This document shows, piece after piece, positions 6,041 through 11,882 of a DNA stretch of 22,117 nt; positions within the stretch are counted from its first letter, which is position 1; every line of letters begins with the position of its first letter. Under the pieces are notes generated by a model. That model did not search any database, had not been told where the DNA came from, and was given only the letters and a program-made list of their open reading frames with translations. Source of the DNA: a virus; IMG/VR virus record IMGVR_UViG_3300025910_000038, positions 1-22,117 of that record; one strand, given 5' to 3'. The position numbers and the translations under genes are program-made.

Positions 6041-6091
6041 TGTATGAGCGATTACTCGGTGTAAGAGATTTCTCGTAGGCAGTTCACAGAT

Positions 6092-6114
6092 TTCTCTCAT
6101 GTAGTTTGAGAGAA
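6092..6114 (+). promoter_or_regulatory. RNA hairpin upstream of the 6142 gene
   Basis: A perfect 8-bp stem (TTCTCTCA at 6092-6099, TGAGAGAA at 6107-6114) with a 7-nt loop. There is no T-tract, so it is not an ordinary terminator. It may protect or delimit the mRNA of the gene starting at 6142. Nothing else was seen in 6041-6141 apart from further TTTCTC repeats. Confidence 0.4.
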
Positions 6115-6141
6115 GGTTAGGTACACTCAGGAGAGAAGTAC

Positions 6142-6516
6142 ATGGCAGACGCGCAAGGCCCGAACATGAGCCGGGAATGGAACCTTGAAATTGGCGAAAA
6201 GTTGCTCGGTATCATCCGAGAAGAAAGGAACAAGACAATGTTACGAAAAGAGAATCAGCCGCGCGGGCATTTCCCGCTCGACGAGTACCGCAATGAGCGG
6301 GCGCGCCCGCTCATGACGTTTGTGGTTACGTTGTGGGTTGGGACGAGCGCGGAGAAAGTGCGAGCGCTCGTCGTTGAAGTCGAAAGCGACACGCAGACCA
6401 ACGCGGTGTCGCAGGCACGCCAGGATTATGCATCCGAGGCGTCTAGGGTCGTGCATGAGCCAGAAGTGCAAATCATGAAAGGGACTGCTATCTGGCTGGC
6501 AGTTCCCAAAGAGTAG
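6142..6516 (+). CDS. Conserved-looking phage protein of unknown function
   Basis: A 124-aa protein started by an ATG with AGGAGAG upstream. The N-terminus is helical (REWNLEIGEKLLGIIREE). The middle has a beta-strand-rich stretch (MTFVVTLWVGTSAEKVRALV) and a segment EVESDTQTNAVSQARQDY typical of a small alpha/beta domain. No catalytic motif, signal or membrane helix is evident. A 9-bp hairpin follows its stop (6527-6551). No function assigned. Confidence 0.6.
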   Translation: MADAQGPNMSREWNLEIGEKLLGIIREERNKTMLRKENQPRGHFPLDEYRNERARPLMTFVVTLWVGTSAEKVRALVVEVESDTQTNAVSQARQDYASEASRVVHEPEVQIMKGTAIWLAVPKE

Positions 6517-6518
6517 CT

Positions 6519-6590
6519 ATGCCTGAGGAAGCCGCCATACAAGCGGCTTCCCGTCCATTCCACAAGTATCGTGACTTGCTGAGCTACTAG
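6519..6590 (+). CDS. Possible 23-aa microprotein over a hairpin
   Basis: ATG at 6519 opens a 23-codon frame (MPEEAAIQAASRPFHKYRDL...) ending TAG at 6588-6590, directly before the ribosome-binding site of the next small gene. The first half coincides with a perfect 9-bp hairpin (GGAAGCCGC 6527-6535, GCGGCTTCC 6543-6551). A strong Shine-Dalgarno site is lacking. It may instead be only a structured intergenic region. Confidence 0.25.
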   Translation: MPEEAAIQAASRPFHKYRDLLSY

Positions 6591-6604
6591 AAAAGGAGTT
6601 CAAG

Positions 6605-6679
6605 ATGAATAGTTGGGTATGTGAATGTGGGGAACATAATCCCGATACCCGTTCAACATGTCGTAAGTGTGGAAGATAG
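6605..6679 (+). CDS. 24-aa zinc-knuckle microprotein
   Basis: ATG at 6605 with a strong AAAAGGAG site 6 bases upstream encodes MNSWVCECGEHNPDTRSTCR and then KCGR before TAG. The CxC...CxxC arrangement after a tryptophan resembles a RanBP2-type zinc ribbon reduced to its core. The ribosome-binding site and the preserved cysteines argue that it is real despite its size. Function unknown. Confidence 0.55.
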   Translation: MNSWVCECGEHNPDTRSTCRKCGR

Positions 6680-6728
6680 AACAGAAGACAGCGTAACGGA
6701 TCATACTTGTGATTAGAAAGGACAAGGT

Positions 6729-6920
6729 ATGGAAGCATCTATGGTAATCCCCGTTATTGAAGAGCAAATCGTTGTTGACAGACACCTGGCCGAAAACGGC
6801 TACGAGTGCGAAAATCCTGATTGCATTTGTCACTGGGAACGACGGACGCAAGAGCAGGACTACGAGACAGGAACCCATGCGCCCGATTGTAGGTGTTTTT
6901 GGTGTGAACCGCAAAACTAA
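6729..6920 (+). CDS. 63-aa cysteine-rich protein
   Basis: A 63-aa protein with three cysteines in CENPDCIC and a second cluster DCRCFWC near the C-terminus, plus H35 and H51 (CHWERR, HAPDC). This predicts a small zinc-binding module. GAAAGGA lies upstream of the ATG. It is the third small Cys-rich gene in 1 kb (with 5882 and 6605), so this phage early region seems enriched for tiny zinc proteins. Function unknown. Confidence 0.6.
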   Translation: MEASMVIPVIEEQIVVDRHLAENGYECENPDCICHWERRTQEQDYETGTHAPDCRCFWCEPQN

Positions 6921-6969
6921 TCGATTAGCTGGCTCGCTGGTCGGCCTATAGGCCAGCAAGGAGAACGTC

Positions 6970-7551
6970 TTGAAACTAGCGATAATTGACCTTGATGGCG
7001 TGATTTGTAATGTGGATGCTCGCTTCGCACAAGCGGAGGAAGTGAAACAAGCCTATATCAAGCAGACGGGCGGCTACCCCTATTATGATGAGCGGGAAGC
7101 AACTAATGTCTACTGGCGGGCCGTGTTTGACCCGGCGCAGGTGCCGAAGGACACGCTGATCGACGGTGTGAATGAGGCGTTGCTAAGCGTACAAGAGGCT
7201 GGCTATAAAGTTATCTTCTTGACATCACGGCCTGAGTCGATGAGAGACGCTACAGCGCATTGGCTGTTTGAGCATACCGTCTATGATAGCGACGATGAGC
7301 TGGTCATGAAACTATCAGCTTTCCAGTACGTGAAAACAACCGTCTGGAAAGCCGGTATGGTGCAAACGCTGGAGGCGCTCTATGGCGCAACTGATCTCTT
7401 GATCATCGATGACGAGCAGGTGAATATCAACGAGCATCTGAAATACTTCAGCAATGTGCAGACCCGGGAACTATGCAGGAGCCTCGCTGAAGCCGTGGCA
7501 AAGCTCAATGGCACGTGGGTCGAGCCCGATCCATTTGCGCCGGAGTTCTGA
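6970..7551 (+). CDS. HAD-superfamily phosphatase, PNKP 3'-phosphatase-like
   Basis: A 193-aa protein with the four HAD motifs. Motif I is IIDLDGVICN near the N-terminus (D7 nucleophile, D9 acid/base). Motif II is FLTSRPESMR (about 85-95). A lysine for motif III lies about residues 115-126 (KLSAFQYVKTTVWK). Motif IV is LIIDDEQVN (about 145-153). The arrangement and size match phage phosphatases related to the 3'-phosphatase domain of T4 polynucleotide kinase and to 5'-nucleotidases. No kinase P-loop is present. The start codon is TTG at 6970, supported by AAGGAG 6 bases upstream and by the DLDG motif falling at its usual distance. It could act in DNA/RNA end repair or nucleotide metabolism; substrate uncertain. 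Confidence 0.75.
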   Translation: MKLAIIDLDGVICNVDARFAQAEEVKQAYIKQTGGYPYYDEREATNVYWRAVFDPAQVPKDTLIDGVNEALLSVQEAGYKVIFLTSRPESMRDATAHWLFEHTVYDSDDELVMKLSAFQYVKTTVWKAGMVQTLEALYGATDLLIIDDEQVNINEHLKYFSNVQTRELCRSLAEAVAKLNGTWVEPDPFAPEF

Positions 7552-7580
7552 TTGACAACCTGATGCCCGGATGCTAGGAT
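7552..7580 (+). promoter_or_regulatory. Promoter right after the HAD gene
   Basis: TTGACA (7552-7557), 17 bp and an extended -10 TGCTAGGAT (7572-7580) start one base after the HAD stop codon. Transcription from about 7587 would produce a non-coding RNA ending at the terminator at 7646-7685. Confidence 0.65.
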
Positions 7581-7586
7581 GAGCAT

Positions 7587-7685
7587 GTAGCATCATGACC
7601 CCAGGCGCAGGTGGGTAGGTACCATAAGACCTAGAACAGCGTCGGCCCCGCAGAGTGTATCAACAGCACCGAAGCGGGGATTTTT
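7587..7685 (+). ncRNA. Candidate ~100-nt phage small RNA
   Basis: This stretch is bounded by a good promoter (7552-7580) and a GC-rich intrinsic terminator (7646-7685). It has no credible open reading frame with a ribosome-binding site. It may be a regulatory small RNA. Alternatively it is a leader with premature termination ahead of the gene at 7818. No known RNA family recognised. Confidence 0.4.
7646..7685 (+). terminator. Intrinsic terminator
   Basis: CCCCGC (7646-7651) pairs with GCGGGG (7674-7679), followed by ATTTTT. It ends the candidate small RNA from the 7552 promoter. Confidence 0.65.
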
Positions 7686-7746
7686 AACAGAAAGAGGGTG
7701 AGGCTCCCGGAAGAGATTGACAACCGCATAGAAGCACAGACAACCC

Positions 7747-7784
7747 AAGCCCTCTGTGTGCGGAACGTCCGGAGGGCTTTTCAT
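7747..7784 (+). terminator. Second intrinsic terminator
   Basis: AAGCCCTC (7747-7754) pairs with GAGGGCTT (7772-7779), with an inner CGGA/TCCG hairpin (7761-7771). It is followed by TTTTCATTTT. It separates the small-RNA region from the gene at 7818. No terminated gene lies between the two terminators. Confidence 0.6.
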
Positions 7785-7817
7785 TTTGTATATAATGGAA
7801 AAAAACAGGAGGTGAAG

Positions 7818-8090
7818 ATGCAAAGACAATTGTACATCCTTAAGAAACATACAGATTTACTGACCGCGCGTCACCTGGCACTACAAGAATATGAAAAGTT
7901 TTTCCAGCAGTTCCACACACATATCAGCAACTCAACGCACACTATCCTCAGAGAGCGGTATGTGCTTGAAGGCAAGATGGCCTACCTGATTCGAATAGGA
8001 TTTACCGAGGATACTTCCCTACCTGCATTCTCTGTAATGCAAGACTGGGCGGAGAAAAACATCACGAGTGATTTGACCAATGAAATATGA
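7818..8090 (+). CDS. 90-aa helical protein, unknown function
   Basis: A 90-aa protein beginning MQRQLYILKKHTDLLTARHL. The ATG at 7818 was chosen because CAGGAGGTGA lies immediately upstream and the frame before it crosses a terminator. Sequence is mostly helical with many Gln, His and Lys (ALQEYEKFFQQFHTHISN). A TATAAT at 7791-7796, without a clear -35, may be its promoter. No family recognised. Confidence 0.55.
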   Translation: MQRQLYILKKHTDLLTARHLALQEYEKFFQQFHTHISNSTHTILRERYVLEGKMAYLIRIGFTEDTSLPAFSVMQDWAEKNITSDLTNEI

Positions 8091-8096
8091 TATAAT
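8088..8096 (+). promoter_or_regulatory. Extended -10 promoter
   Basis: TGATATAAT at 8088-8096 is a perfect extended -10 element overlapping the stop of the preceding gene. No -35 is apparent. It would start transcription near 8103, just before the gene at 8129. Confidence 0.45.
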
Positions 8097-8128
8097 CGGT
8101 CATAGACTTCTAGAGGGTGCGACTTGCT

Positions 8129-8338
8129 ATGCTGAGCGACCAGGATACTGACCAAATGCCAGTGGTAAGACTGAAACACCTTTCCCCGACCTGGGTGAAA
8201 CAATTAGATGAAGAGGTCGGCAAAAGGGGCATGTTCTGTGATCTCCTGGCCGTCTTTCGTGGCTGGGGTAAGCCAGTCATCGCACGTATCACTGAGGATT
8301 GGCCCCTGCACTCACGCAAGCCCAAAACGAATGATTGA
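8129..8338 (+). CDS. 69-aa protein, unknown function
   Basis: A 69-aa protein, MLSDQDTDQMPVVRLKHLSP..., with a central helix (WVKQLDEEVGKRGMFCDLLA) and a basic, strand-like end (KPVIARITEDWP). The ATG at 8129 has GAGGG about 11 bases upstream. A GTG at 8117 in frame overlaps that site and is less likely. It is followed by a structured non-coding region. No function recognised. Confidence 0.5.
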   Translation: MLSDQDTDQMPVVRLKHLSPTWVKQLDEEVGKRGMFCDLLAVFRGWGKPVIARITEDWPLHSRKPKTND

Positions 8339-8428
8339 AGCTCGAATAATGACTCCGGTGAGAATACCACACCGCTGACATCGAAAATGTCGCGTGGGGA
8401 GAAGTCGGTTCGACTCCGATGAGGGCTA
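8339..8428 (+). ncRNA. Degenerate tRNA-like cloverleaf
   Basis: Three consecutive arms have tRNA geometry. The D-like arm is CGGTG 8356-8360 with CACCG 8370-8374 and a 9-nt loop. The anticodon-like arm is TGACA 8376-8380 with TGTCG 8388-8392 and 7-nt loop TCGAAAA. The T arm is GTCGG 8404-8408 with CCGAT 8416-8420 and 7-nt loop TTCGACT, containing the exact B-box consensus GGTTCGACTCC. Then GAGGGCT follows, whose last five bases pair with AGCTC at 8339-8343. Against a functional tRNA: the acceptor is only 5 bp with a 12-nt linker, the D loop lacks GG, and position 33 is C. If read as a tRNA the anticodon would be GAA (Phe). Probably a decayed or mimic tRNA. Confidence 0.3.
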
Positions 8429-8445
8429 TCTATCCCCAATTTTTT
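8396..8445 (+). terminator. Terminator overlapping the tRNA-like element
   Basis: GGGGA (8396-8400) can pair with TCCCC (8433-8437), enclosing an inner AGTCG/CGACT hairpin. Six T residues follow at 8440-8445. It would end transcription from the 8088 promoter. The fold competes with the cloverleaf. Confidence 0.45.
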
Positions 8446-8606
8446 AACAGTGCGTACTGGCAGGGAAGCAAGCCAGAAGCCGTGCTGGACACGGATACAA
8501 GAGCCTCTTGCAATGGCTCGGTTTCGCGGGATAGGCGATGAGGGTATACGGACTCTATCCATTTGGCCGTATGCTAGGGGAACGAGTACACTAGAGGCTC
8601 AGCTTC
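8446..8606 (+). ncRNA. Cluster of hairpins with a possible pseudoknot
   Basis: Successive hairpins: CTGGC/GCCAG (8457-8461, 8472-8476), CCGTG/CACGG (8480-8484, 8490-8494), and GAGCC/GGCTC (8501-8505, 8515-8519). Then two interleaved 6-bp helices, GGATAG/CTATCC (8529-8534, 8555-8560) and ATACGG/CCGTAT (8546-8551, 8567-8572), form an H-type pseudoknot pattern. An 8-bp closing pair GAGCCTCT/AGAGGCTC (8501-8508, 8593-8600) is an alternative to the third hairpin. No promoter was found at its left edge. A 35-codon frame (MARFRGIGDEG...) crosses it but has no ribosome-binding site. Structured RNA is the better reading. Confidence 0.35.
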
Positions 8607-8616
8607 CATTCCCTCA

Positions 8617-8645
8617 TTGACTTTTACTGAAGCCAGGGCTATACT
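8617..8645 (+). promoter_or_regulatory. Sigma70 promoter
   Basis: TTGACT (8617-8622), 17 bp, TATACT (8640-8645): one mismatch to consensus in each box. A transcript from about 8652 would reach the terminator at 8687-8724 after only about 70 nt. Confidence 0.65.
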
Positions 8646-8686
8646 ATTGCTATAGAGCGTGTCACGTAAAGTAAAAAATCTGTTTT

Positions 8687-8724
8687 CGGCGTTCTCAATC
8701 TACGGATTGAGGCGCCGTTTTTTA
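8687..8724 (+). terminator. Strong intrinsic terminator
   Basis: CTCAATC (8694-8700) and GATTGAG (8705-8711) form a perfect stem with loop TACG. The stem is extended by CGGCG/CGCCG around unpaired bases (TT and a G) and followed by six or more T residues. It ends a ~70-nt transcript from 8652 and insulates the packaging genes from upstream transcription. The rest up to 8842 holds only a weak TATAAT (8753-8758) and no clear gene. Confidence 0.8.
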
Positions 8725-8842
8725 TTGGAGTAAGCAAGCAGGCAACGTTTCCTATAATTGTTGTTAGTAGCAATGCAACAGCGTAGAATAGCGGTAGAAC
8801 AGGCTTTACAGGCTCATCGACGAGGTGAAAGGGATGTGATCC

Positions 8843-8912
8843 GTGGTCGATTGGAAAGCAATTCAATCCAAGTACGAGCAAGGGGCATCCTTGCGCGATG
8901 TTGTTGCTAAAG
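8843..8912 (+). pseudogene. Orphan terS-like HTH fragment left of the GIY-YIG insertion
   Basis: GTG at 8843 (AAGGG about 10 bases upstream) opens VDWKAIQSKYEQGASLRDVV, closely similar to the start of the terminase small subunit (IDWAKIRTEYESGLSLRQLA, from 9582). The similarity stops after about 23 residues, where the promoter/leader of the endonuclease gene begins. This looks like the 5' end of an ancestral or duplicated terS interrupted by that insertion. The frame happens to stay open into the endonuclease gene, so a 248-residue fusion is formally possible. Confidence 0.5.
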
Positions 8913-9016
8913 TTGCCCCACAAGCCGACTTATGCTATAATGAGGCATCAAATATTGTTGCGCTAGGCGGTGCTGCTAACACCCCTAGCCGGATACATCT
9001 GCAAGGAGACGTATCG
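8913..9016 (+). promoter_or_regulatory. Promoter and structured leader of the GIY-YIG gene (copy A)
   Basis: TTGCCC (8913-8918), 17 bp and extended -10 TGCTATAAT (8933-8941) precede a hairpin at 8962-8989: GCTAGG, bulged C, GGTG, 7-nt loop CTGCTAA, CACC, CCTAGC. Then come GGATACATCTG, AAGGAG and the ATG. The same arrangement precedes the HNH-AP2 gene (11883-11989) with compensatory changes in the stem, so it is a shared nucleic-acid-level module. It may time endonuclease expression or control its translation. Confidence 0.65.
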
Positions 9017-9589
9017 ATGGATATGATACCGCAAGACAACACGCCCCGCAACGCCGATTGGGAATTGATTAGACAGAGCTTTGAGCAGGGTGCCTCTTTA
9101 CGTGAAATTGCAGCGCGTTATGGCAGTTCCCCGGCAACCATTTTGCGGCGGGCTCGCCATGAGCAGTGGCAAAGGTCACTCACGACACATGATCCCGTTT
9201 GGAATAAATCCCGCGCTGAACGCAAATGGCGATTGAAACATCTTCATAAAGAACACTCCCACACGGATAAGGCCGTAGCTGTTTATTCCATCTATGCCCT
9301 CATTGATCCTAGAGATCAGTTAGTTCGCTATGTGGGTATGAGCCAAGATGTAATTAGGCGTTTTGGCTCACATCTCCGGCTAGAACATGATGAATCAAAT
9401 CCCGCTAAGACTGCTTGGATATCGGACTTAAGTTCGCATGTTTTACTCCCTATTCTTTCTGTATTAGAGACGGGTTTAACCTTCTATGATGCATCGAGAA
9501 GGGAAAAATATTGGATCACGTATTTTGCTTATGGCTTGGACATGCCTCTTGTCAATTATCGCCCATATAGTGAGATGCAGTATGATTGA
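9017..9589 (+). CDS. HTH-GIY-YIG homing endonuclease
   Basis: A 190-aa two-domain protein. Residues 14-51 form an HTH (DWELIRQSFEQGASLREIAA, then RYGSSPATILRRARHEQW) strongly resembling the N-terminal HTH of the neighbouring terminase small subunit. After a basic linker comes a GIY-YIG nuclease domain (about 88-185): YSIYALIDPRD, RYVGMS, an arginine in DVIRRF, and REKYWITYF with the likely metal-binding glutamate. The ATG at 9017 is preceded by AAGGAG with 8-base spacing and by its own promoter. Phage free-standing homing nucleases cut near conserved genes to spread themselves. Sitting upstream of terS with a terS-like HTH suggests the DNA-binding domain was captured from, or duplicated with, terS. 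Overlaps the terS start by 8 bases. Confidence 0.82.
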   Translation: MDMIPQDNTPRNADWELIRQSFEQGASLREIAARYGSSPATILRRARHEQWQRSLTTHDPVWNKSRAERKWRLKHLHKEHSHTDKAVAVYSIYALIDPRDQLVRYVGMSQDVIRRFGSHLRLEHDESNPAKTAWISDLSSHVLLPILSVLETGLTFYDASRREKYWITYFAYGLDMPLVNYRPYSEMQYD

Positions 9590-10223
9590 TTGGGCAAAGA
9601 TTAGGACAGAGTATGAAAGTGGTCTATCTTTGCGCCAACTTGCAGTAAAGTATGGTGTTGGCAAATCCACGATTGCGGAGCGCAAGTACAAAGAGCAATG
9701 GGACAGACCGGACACCGGACACCGGACACCGGACGCAAAACACGCACAAATCAACAAAAATTCGACACCTAAAAAAGACCTCAGTACCAAAGATAGACAA
9801 CGCCTTTTCCTTGAAGCCTTTTCCGAACATGCCAATGTGCTGCTTGCTGCTCGCGCTGCTGACATTGATCGTACCACTGTCTATACCTGGCTAGAGCACG
9901 ATGAAGACTTTTCTTTCGCCTATAATCAGGCGAAAGAAGACGCCAAAGACGTGCTACGCGCTGAAATCTATCGACGTGGCAAAGAGGGATGGGATGAGTC
10001 AATCTATGAATTGGGCGTGCTTACGAAGACTGTACGCAAGCATAGCGACACGCTGCTCATCTTCCACGCCAAGATGCTCATGCCTGAGTACCGCGAGAAG
10101 TCTACCGTTGATGTCAACAGTTATACGCAGGTGCAACGTGACCCAGCGTTGCAGCAACTCACCGACGAGGAGTTAGAAACGCTTGCGAGGATCGATGACC
10201 GCATCGCGCACCACGGGGAGTAA
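9582..10223 (+). CDS. terS: Terminase small subunit
   Basis: A 213-aa protein predicted to recognise phage DNA and recruit the large terminase. Residues 1-40 form an HTH (IDWAKIRTEYESGLSLRQLA, VKYGVGKSTIAERKYKEQW). A low-complexity Pro/Thr/Asp/His linker (DRPDTGHRTPDAKH, about 43-56) follows. A second HTH region lies at about 70-110 (RQRLFLEAFSEHANVLLAAR; DRTTVYTWLEHDEDF), typical of small terminases, with a C-terminal helical part (KEDAKDVLRAEIYRRGKEG). The start at 9582 is supported by similarity to the two neighbouring HTH copies; the ribosome-binding site is weak (GTGAG), so coupling with the preceding gene is likely. The linker is encoded by a 7-bp tandem repeat whose copy number would change the frame. 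Confidence 0.78.
   Translation: MIDWAKIRTEYESGLSLRQLAVKYGVGKSTIAERKYKEQWDRPDTGHRTPDAKHAQINKNSTPKKDLSTKDRQRLFLEAFSEHANVLLAARAADIDRTTVYTWLEHDEDFSFAYNQAKEDAKDVLRAEIYRRGKEGWDESIYELGVLTKTVRKHSDTLLIFHAKMLMPEYREKSTVDVNSYTQVQRDPALQQLTDEELETLARIDDRIAHHGE
9708..9735 (+). repeat. Four 7-bp tandem repeats inside terS
   Basis: CCGGACA is repeated three times (9708-9728) followed by CCGGACG (9729-9735). The unit length is not a multiple of three, so gain or loss of one unit would shift the terS frame between its two DNA-binding regions. Confidence 0.9.
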
Positions 10224-11880
10224 CGCACTGTTACATCCTCAAAAACTGAAGAAGGAGCTACAAGAACGAGGCAGAGAATCGTTCCGTTTCTTTGCACGGC
10301 AAGCCTGGCCTGTGCTTGAGCCAGGAACGGATCTTATCTGGAACTGGCACCTCGACGCGATCTGTGACCATCTGCAAGCCGTGTTCGAGCGGCGCATCAA
10401 ACGATTAGCCATCACCATCGCGCCCGGCCATGCCAAGTCCTCGTTTGTCTCGGTCCTGTTCCCGGTGTGGTGCTGGATTAGCGACCCGTATAGCCGCTGG
10501 CTGTGCGCTTCCTACTCGCTGGACATGGCGGTACGTGACAACAAGAACCGACGCGACCTGATTGAGTCCAACTGGTTTCAGGAACGCTACGGACCGCTGT
10601 TTGTTCTCTCCTCCTCGCAAAACGTCAAGGGCTTCTTTGAGAATGATAAACGCGGCTATTCGATTGCGGTAGCGGTGCGTGCATCGGGCACCGGCAAACG
10701 TGGCACACACCTCTTGATTGATGATCCGAACAATGCGATGGCTGGACTTGCTGACATCGAAGCTACCAAAGAGTGGTTCGGTAAAACCTGGATGTCCAGG
10801 CTCAACGATCAGGAAAATGGCTCCATGATCATAGTCGGTCAGAGGCTGCATGAGGAAGATTTGATCGGCCATGTGTTGAAGCTCGGCGGGTGGGAACATC
10901 TGAACCTGCCGGAAGAGTATGAGCCCGCCCGTAAAAGCTCCACCAGCATTGGGTGGGAAGATCCACGAACACAAGAGGGTGAATTGCTTTGGCCTGCGAT
11001 GTTTCCACGAGAGGCGTTAGATGCACTGAAGCGCGGTTTAGGGCCGCTGAATTATGCAGCACAGTTCCAGCAATCCCCTATTCCATCCGGTGGCTATATC
11101 TACAAGGAAAAAGACCGGCGCTGGTTTACCGTTGACCAAACGACCGAGTCCTACCTGCTTGAGACGCCGCGAGGCCGGGTCACTGTTCCTATCAAAGACT
11201 GCTGGAACCTGGCGGTGATTGATCTCGCTGTCTCCACGAAAAGCACCGCTGACTTCTTCTTGATGGAAACGTGGGCCATCACGCCCTACAAGGATGCGCT
11301 CTTGCTCCATGCCTTGCACGAGCACCTGGACTTTCCAGAGCAGCAACAACAGATACCGCTCATCTTCCAACGCTTTATGCACTCGATCATCGCTGTAGAG
11401 AAGGTTGGCTACCAGCTCGCCATGATCCAGTACCTCATCTCGCTAGGCTTGCCGATCAAGCCGTTCCAACCGAAGACCGATAAGATCATGCGTTCCACTA
11501 CTGGCTCTATCCTCTATAGCAACGGCAAAGTGTACCACAACAAGAACATGGAAGGCATCGAAGAGGCGGAGAAAGAACTGTTCAGCTTCCCCAAAGCGCC
11601 ACACGATGAGTACCCGGACTGTCATGCCATGATGGCGCTGGTGATCAGCACCTATGGCAGACCCGGCGTGCTTGATCTGGAGAACGCCGAGGTTGAACTT
11701 GACACGACACTGAGCATAGAGCAACTGATTGCCGCCGAAGCGGTGACGGAAGAGCAGAAAGAGCAGGCCGCGCAAGAGGCGCTGGCACAAGAGCAGGAGT
11801 TATTCAAAAAAGGTGGCGTACTCATAAACCCGTGGGAATGGAGCGAAACCCATGAGGAAGGTTGGGGATATGATAGCTAA
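10195..11880 (+). CDS. terL: Terminase large subunit (packaging ATPase-nuclease)
   Basis: A 561-aa large terminase. The ATPase domain has a P-loop variant IAPGHAKSS (residues about 75-83) and Walker B THLLIDDPNN (about 171-180). Coupling-type motifs include MIIVGQRLHEEDLIG. The motif NYAAQFQQSP (about 286-295) marks the ATPase-nuclease junction. The RNase-H-like nuclease has acidic residues at D343 (AVIDLAVS), E402 (IIAVEKVGYQ) and D475 (EYPDCHAMMAL). Length and order are standard for siphovirus TerL. The ATG at 10195 with GAGG upstream overlaps terS by 29 bases; a TTG at 10183 is possible. The last residues (GYDS) and TAA lie at the left edge of an inserted endonuclease element, so the native C-terminus was probably slightly different. 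Confidence 0.93.
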   Translation: MTASRTTGSNALLHPQKLKKELQERGRESFRFFARQAWPVLEPGTDLIWNWHLDAICDHLQAVFERRIKRLAITIAPGHAKSSFVSVLFPVWCWISDPYSRWLCASYSLDMAVRDNKNRRDLIESNWFQERYGPLFVLSSSQNVKGFFENDKRGYSIAVAVRASGTGKRGTHLLIDDPNNAMAGLADIEATKEWFGKTWMSRLNDQENGSMIIVGQRLHEEDLIGHVLKLGGWEHLNLPEEYEPARKSSTSIGWEDPRTQEGELLWPAMFPREALDALKRGLGPLNYAAQFQQSPIPSGGYIYKEKDRRWFTVDQTTESYLLETPRGRVTVPIKDCWNLAVIDLAVSTKSTADFFLMETWAITPYKDALLLHALHEHLDFPEQQQQIPLIFQRFMHSIIAVEKVGYQLAMIQYLISLGLPIKPFQPKTDKIMRSTTGSILYSNGKVYHNKNMEGIEEAEKELFSFPKAPHDEYPDCHAMMALVISTYGRPGVLDLENAEVELDTTLSIEQLIAAEAVTEEQKEQAAQEALAQEQELFKKGGVLINPWEWSETHEEGWGYDS

Positions 11881-11882
11881 AA

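Noticed and set aside
6930-6954. TGGCTCGCTG (9/10 match to the array block) beside the palindrome GGCCTATAGGCC
   Set aside because: A single 10-mer near-match is expected by chance in 22 kb. There is no second block at 18-bp spacing. The palindrome may still be a local hairpin near the HAD gene start.
8339-8428. Functional tRNA-Phe
   Set aside because: Only a 5-bp acceptor with a 12-nt linker, no GG in the D loop and C at position 33. Kept only as a tRNA-like element.
8773-8910. 45-codon frame MQQRRIAVEQALQ...
   Set aside because: No ribosome-binding site, and it overlaps the terS-like HTH fragment, which has a recognisable homologue. Its stop lies in the endonuclease leader.
8446-9016. Group I intron hosting the GIY-YIG gene
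   Set aside because: No recognisable P/Q/R/S core elements were seen, and the endonuclease has its own promoter and lies between genes rather than splitting an exon that could be spliced.
8843-9589. A single 248-aa terS-HTH/GIY-YIG fusion gene
   Set aside because: The first part overlaps a good promoter and a conserved RNA leader. The ATG at 9017 has its own strong ribosome-binding site. The in-frame opening looks incidental.
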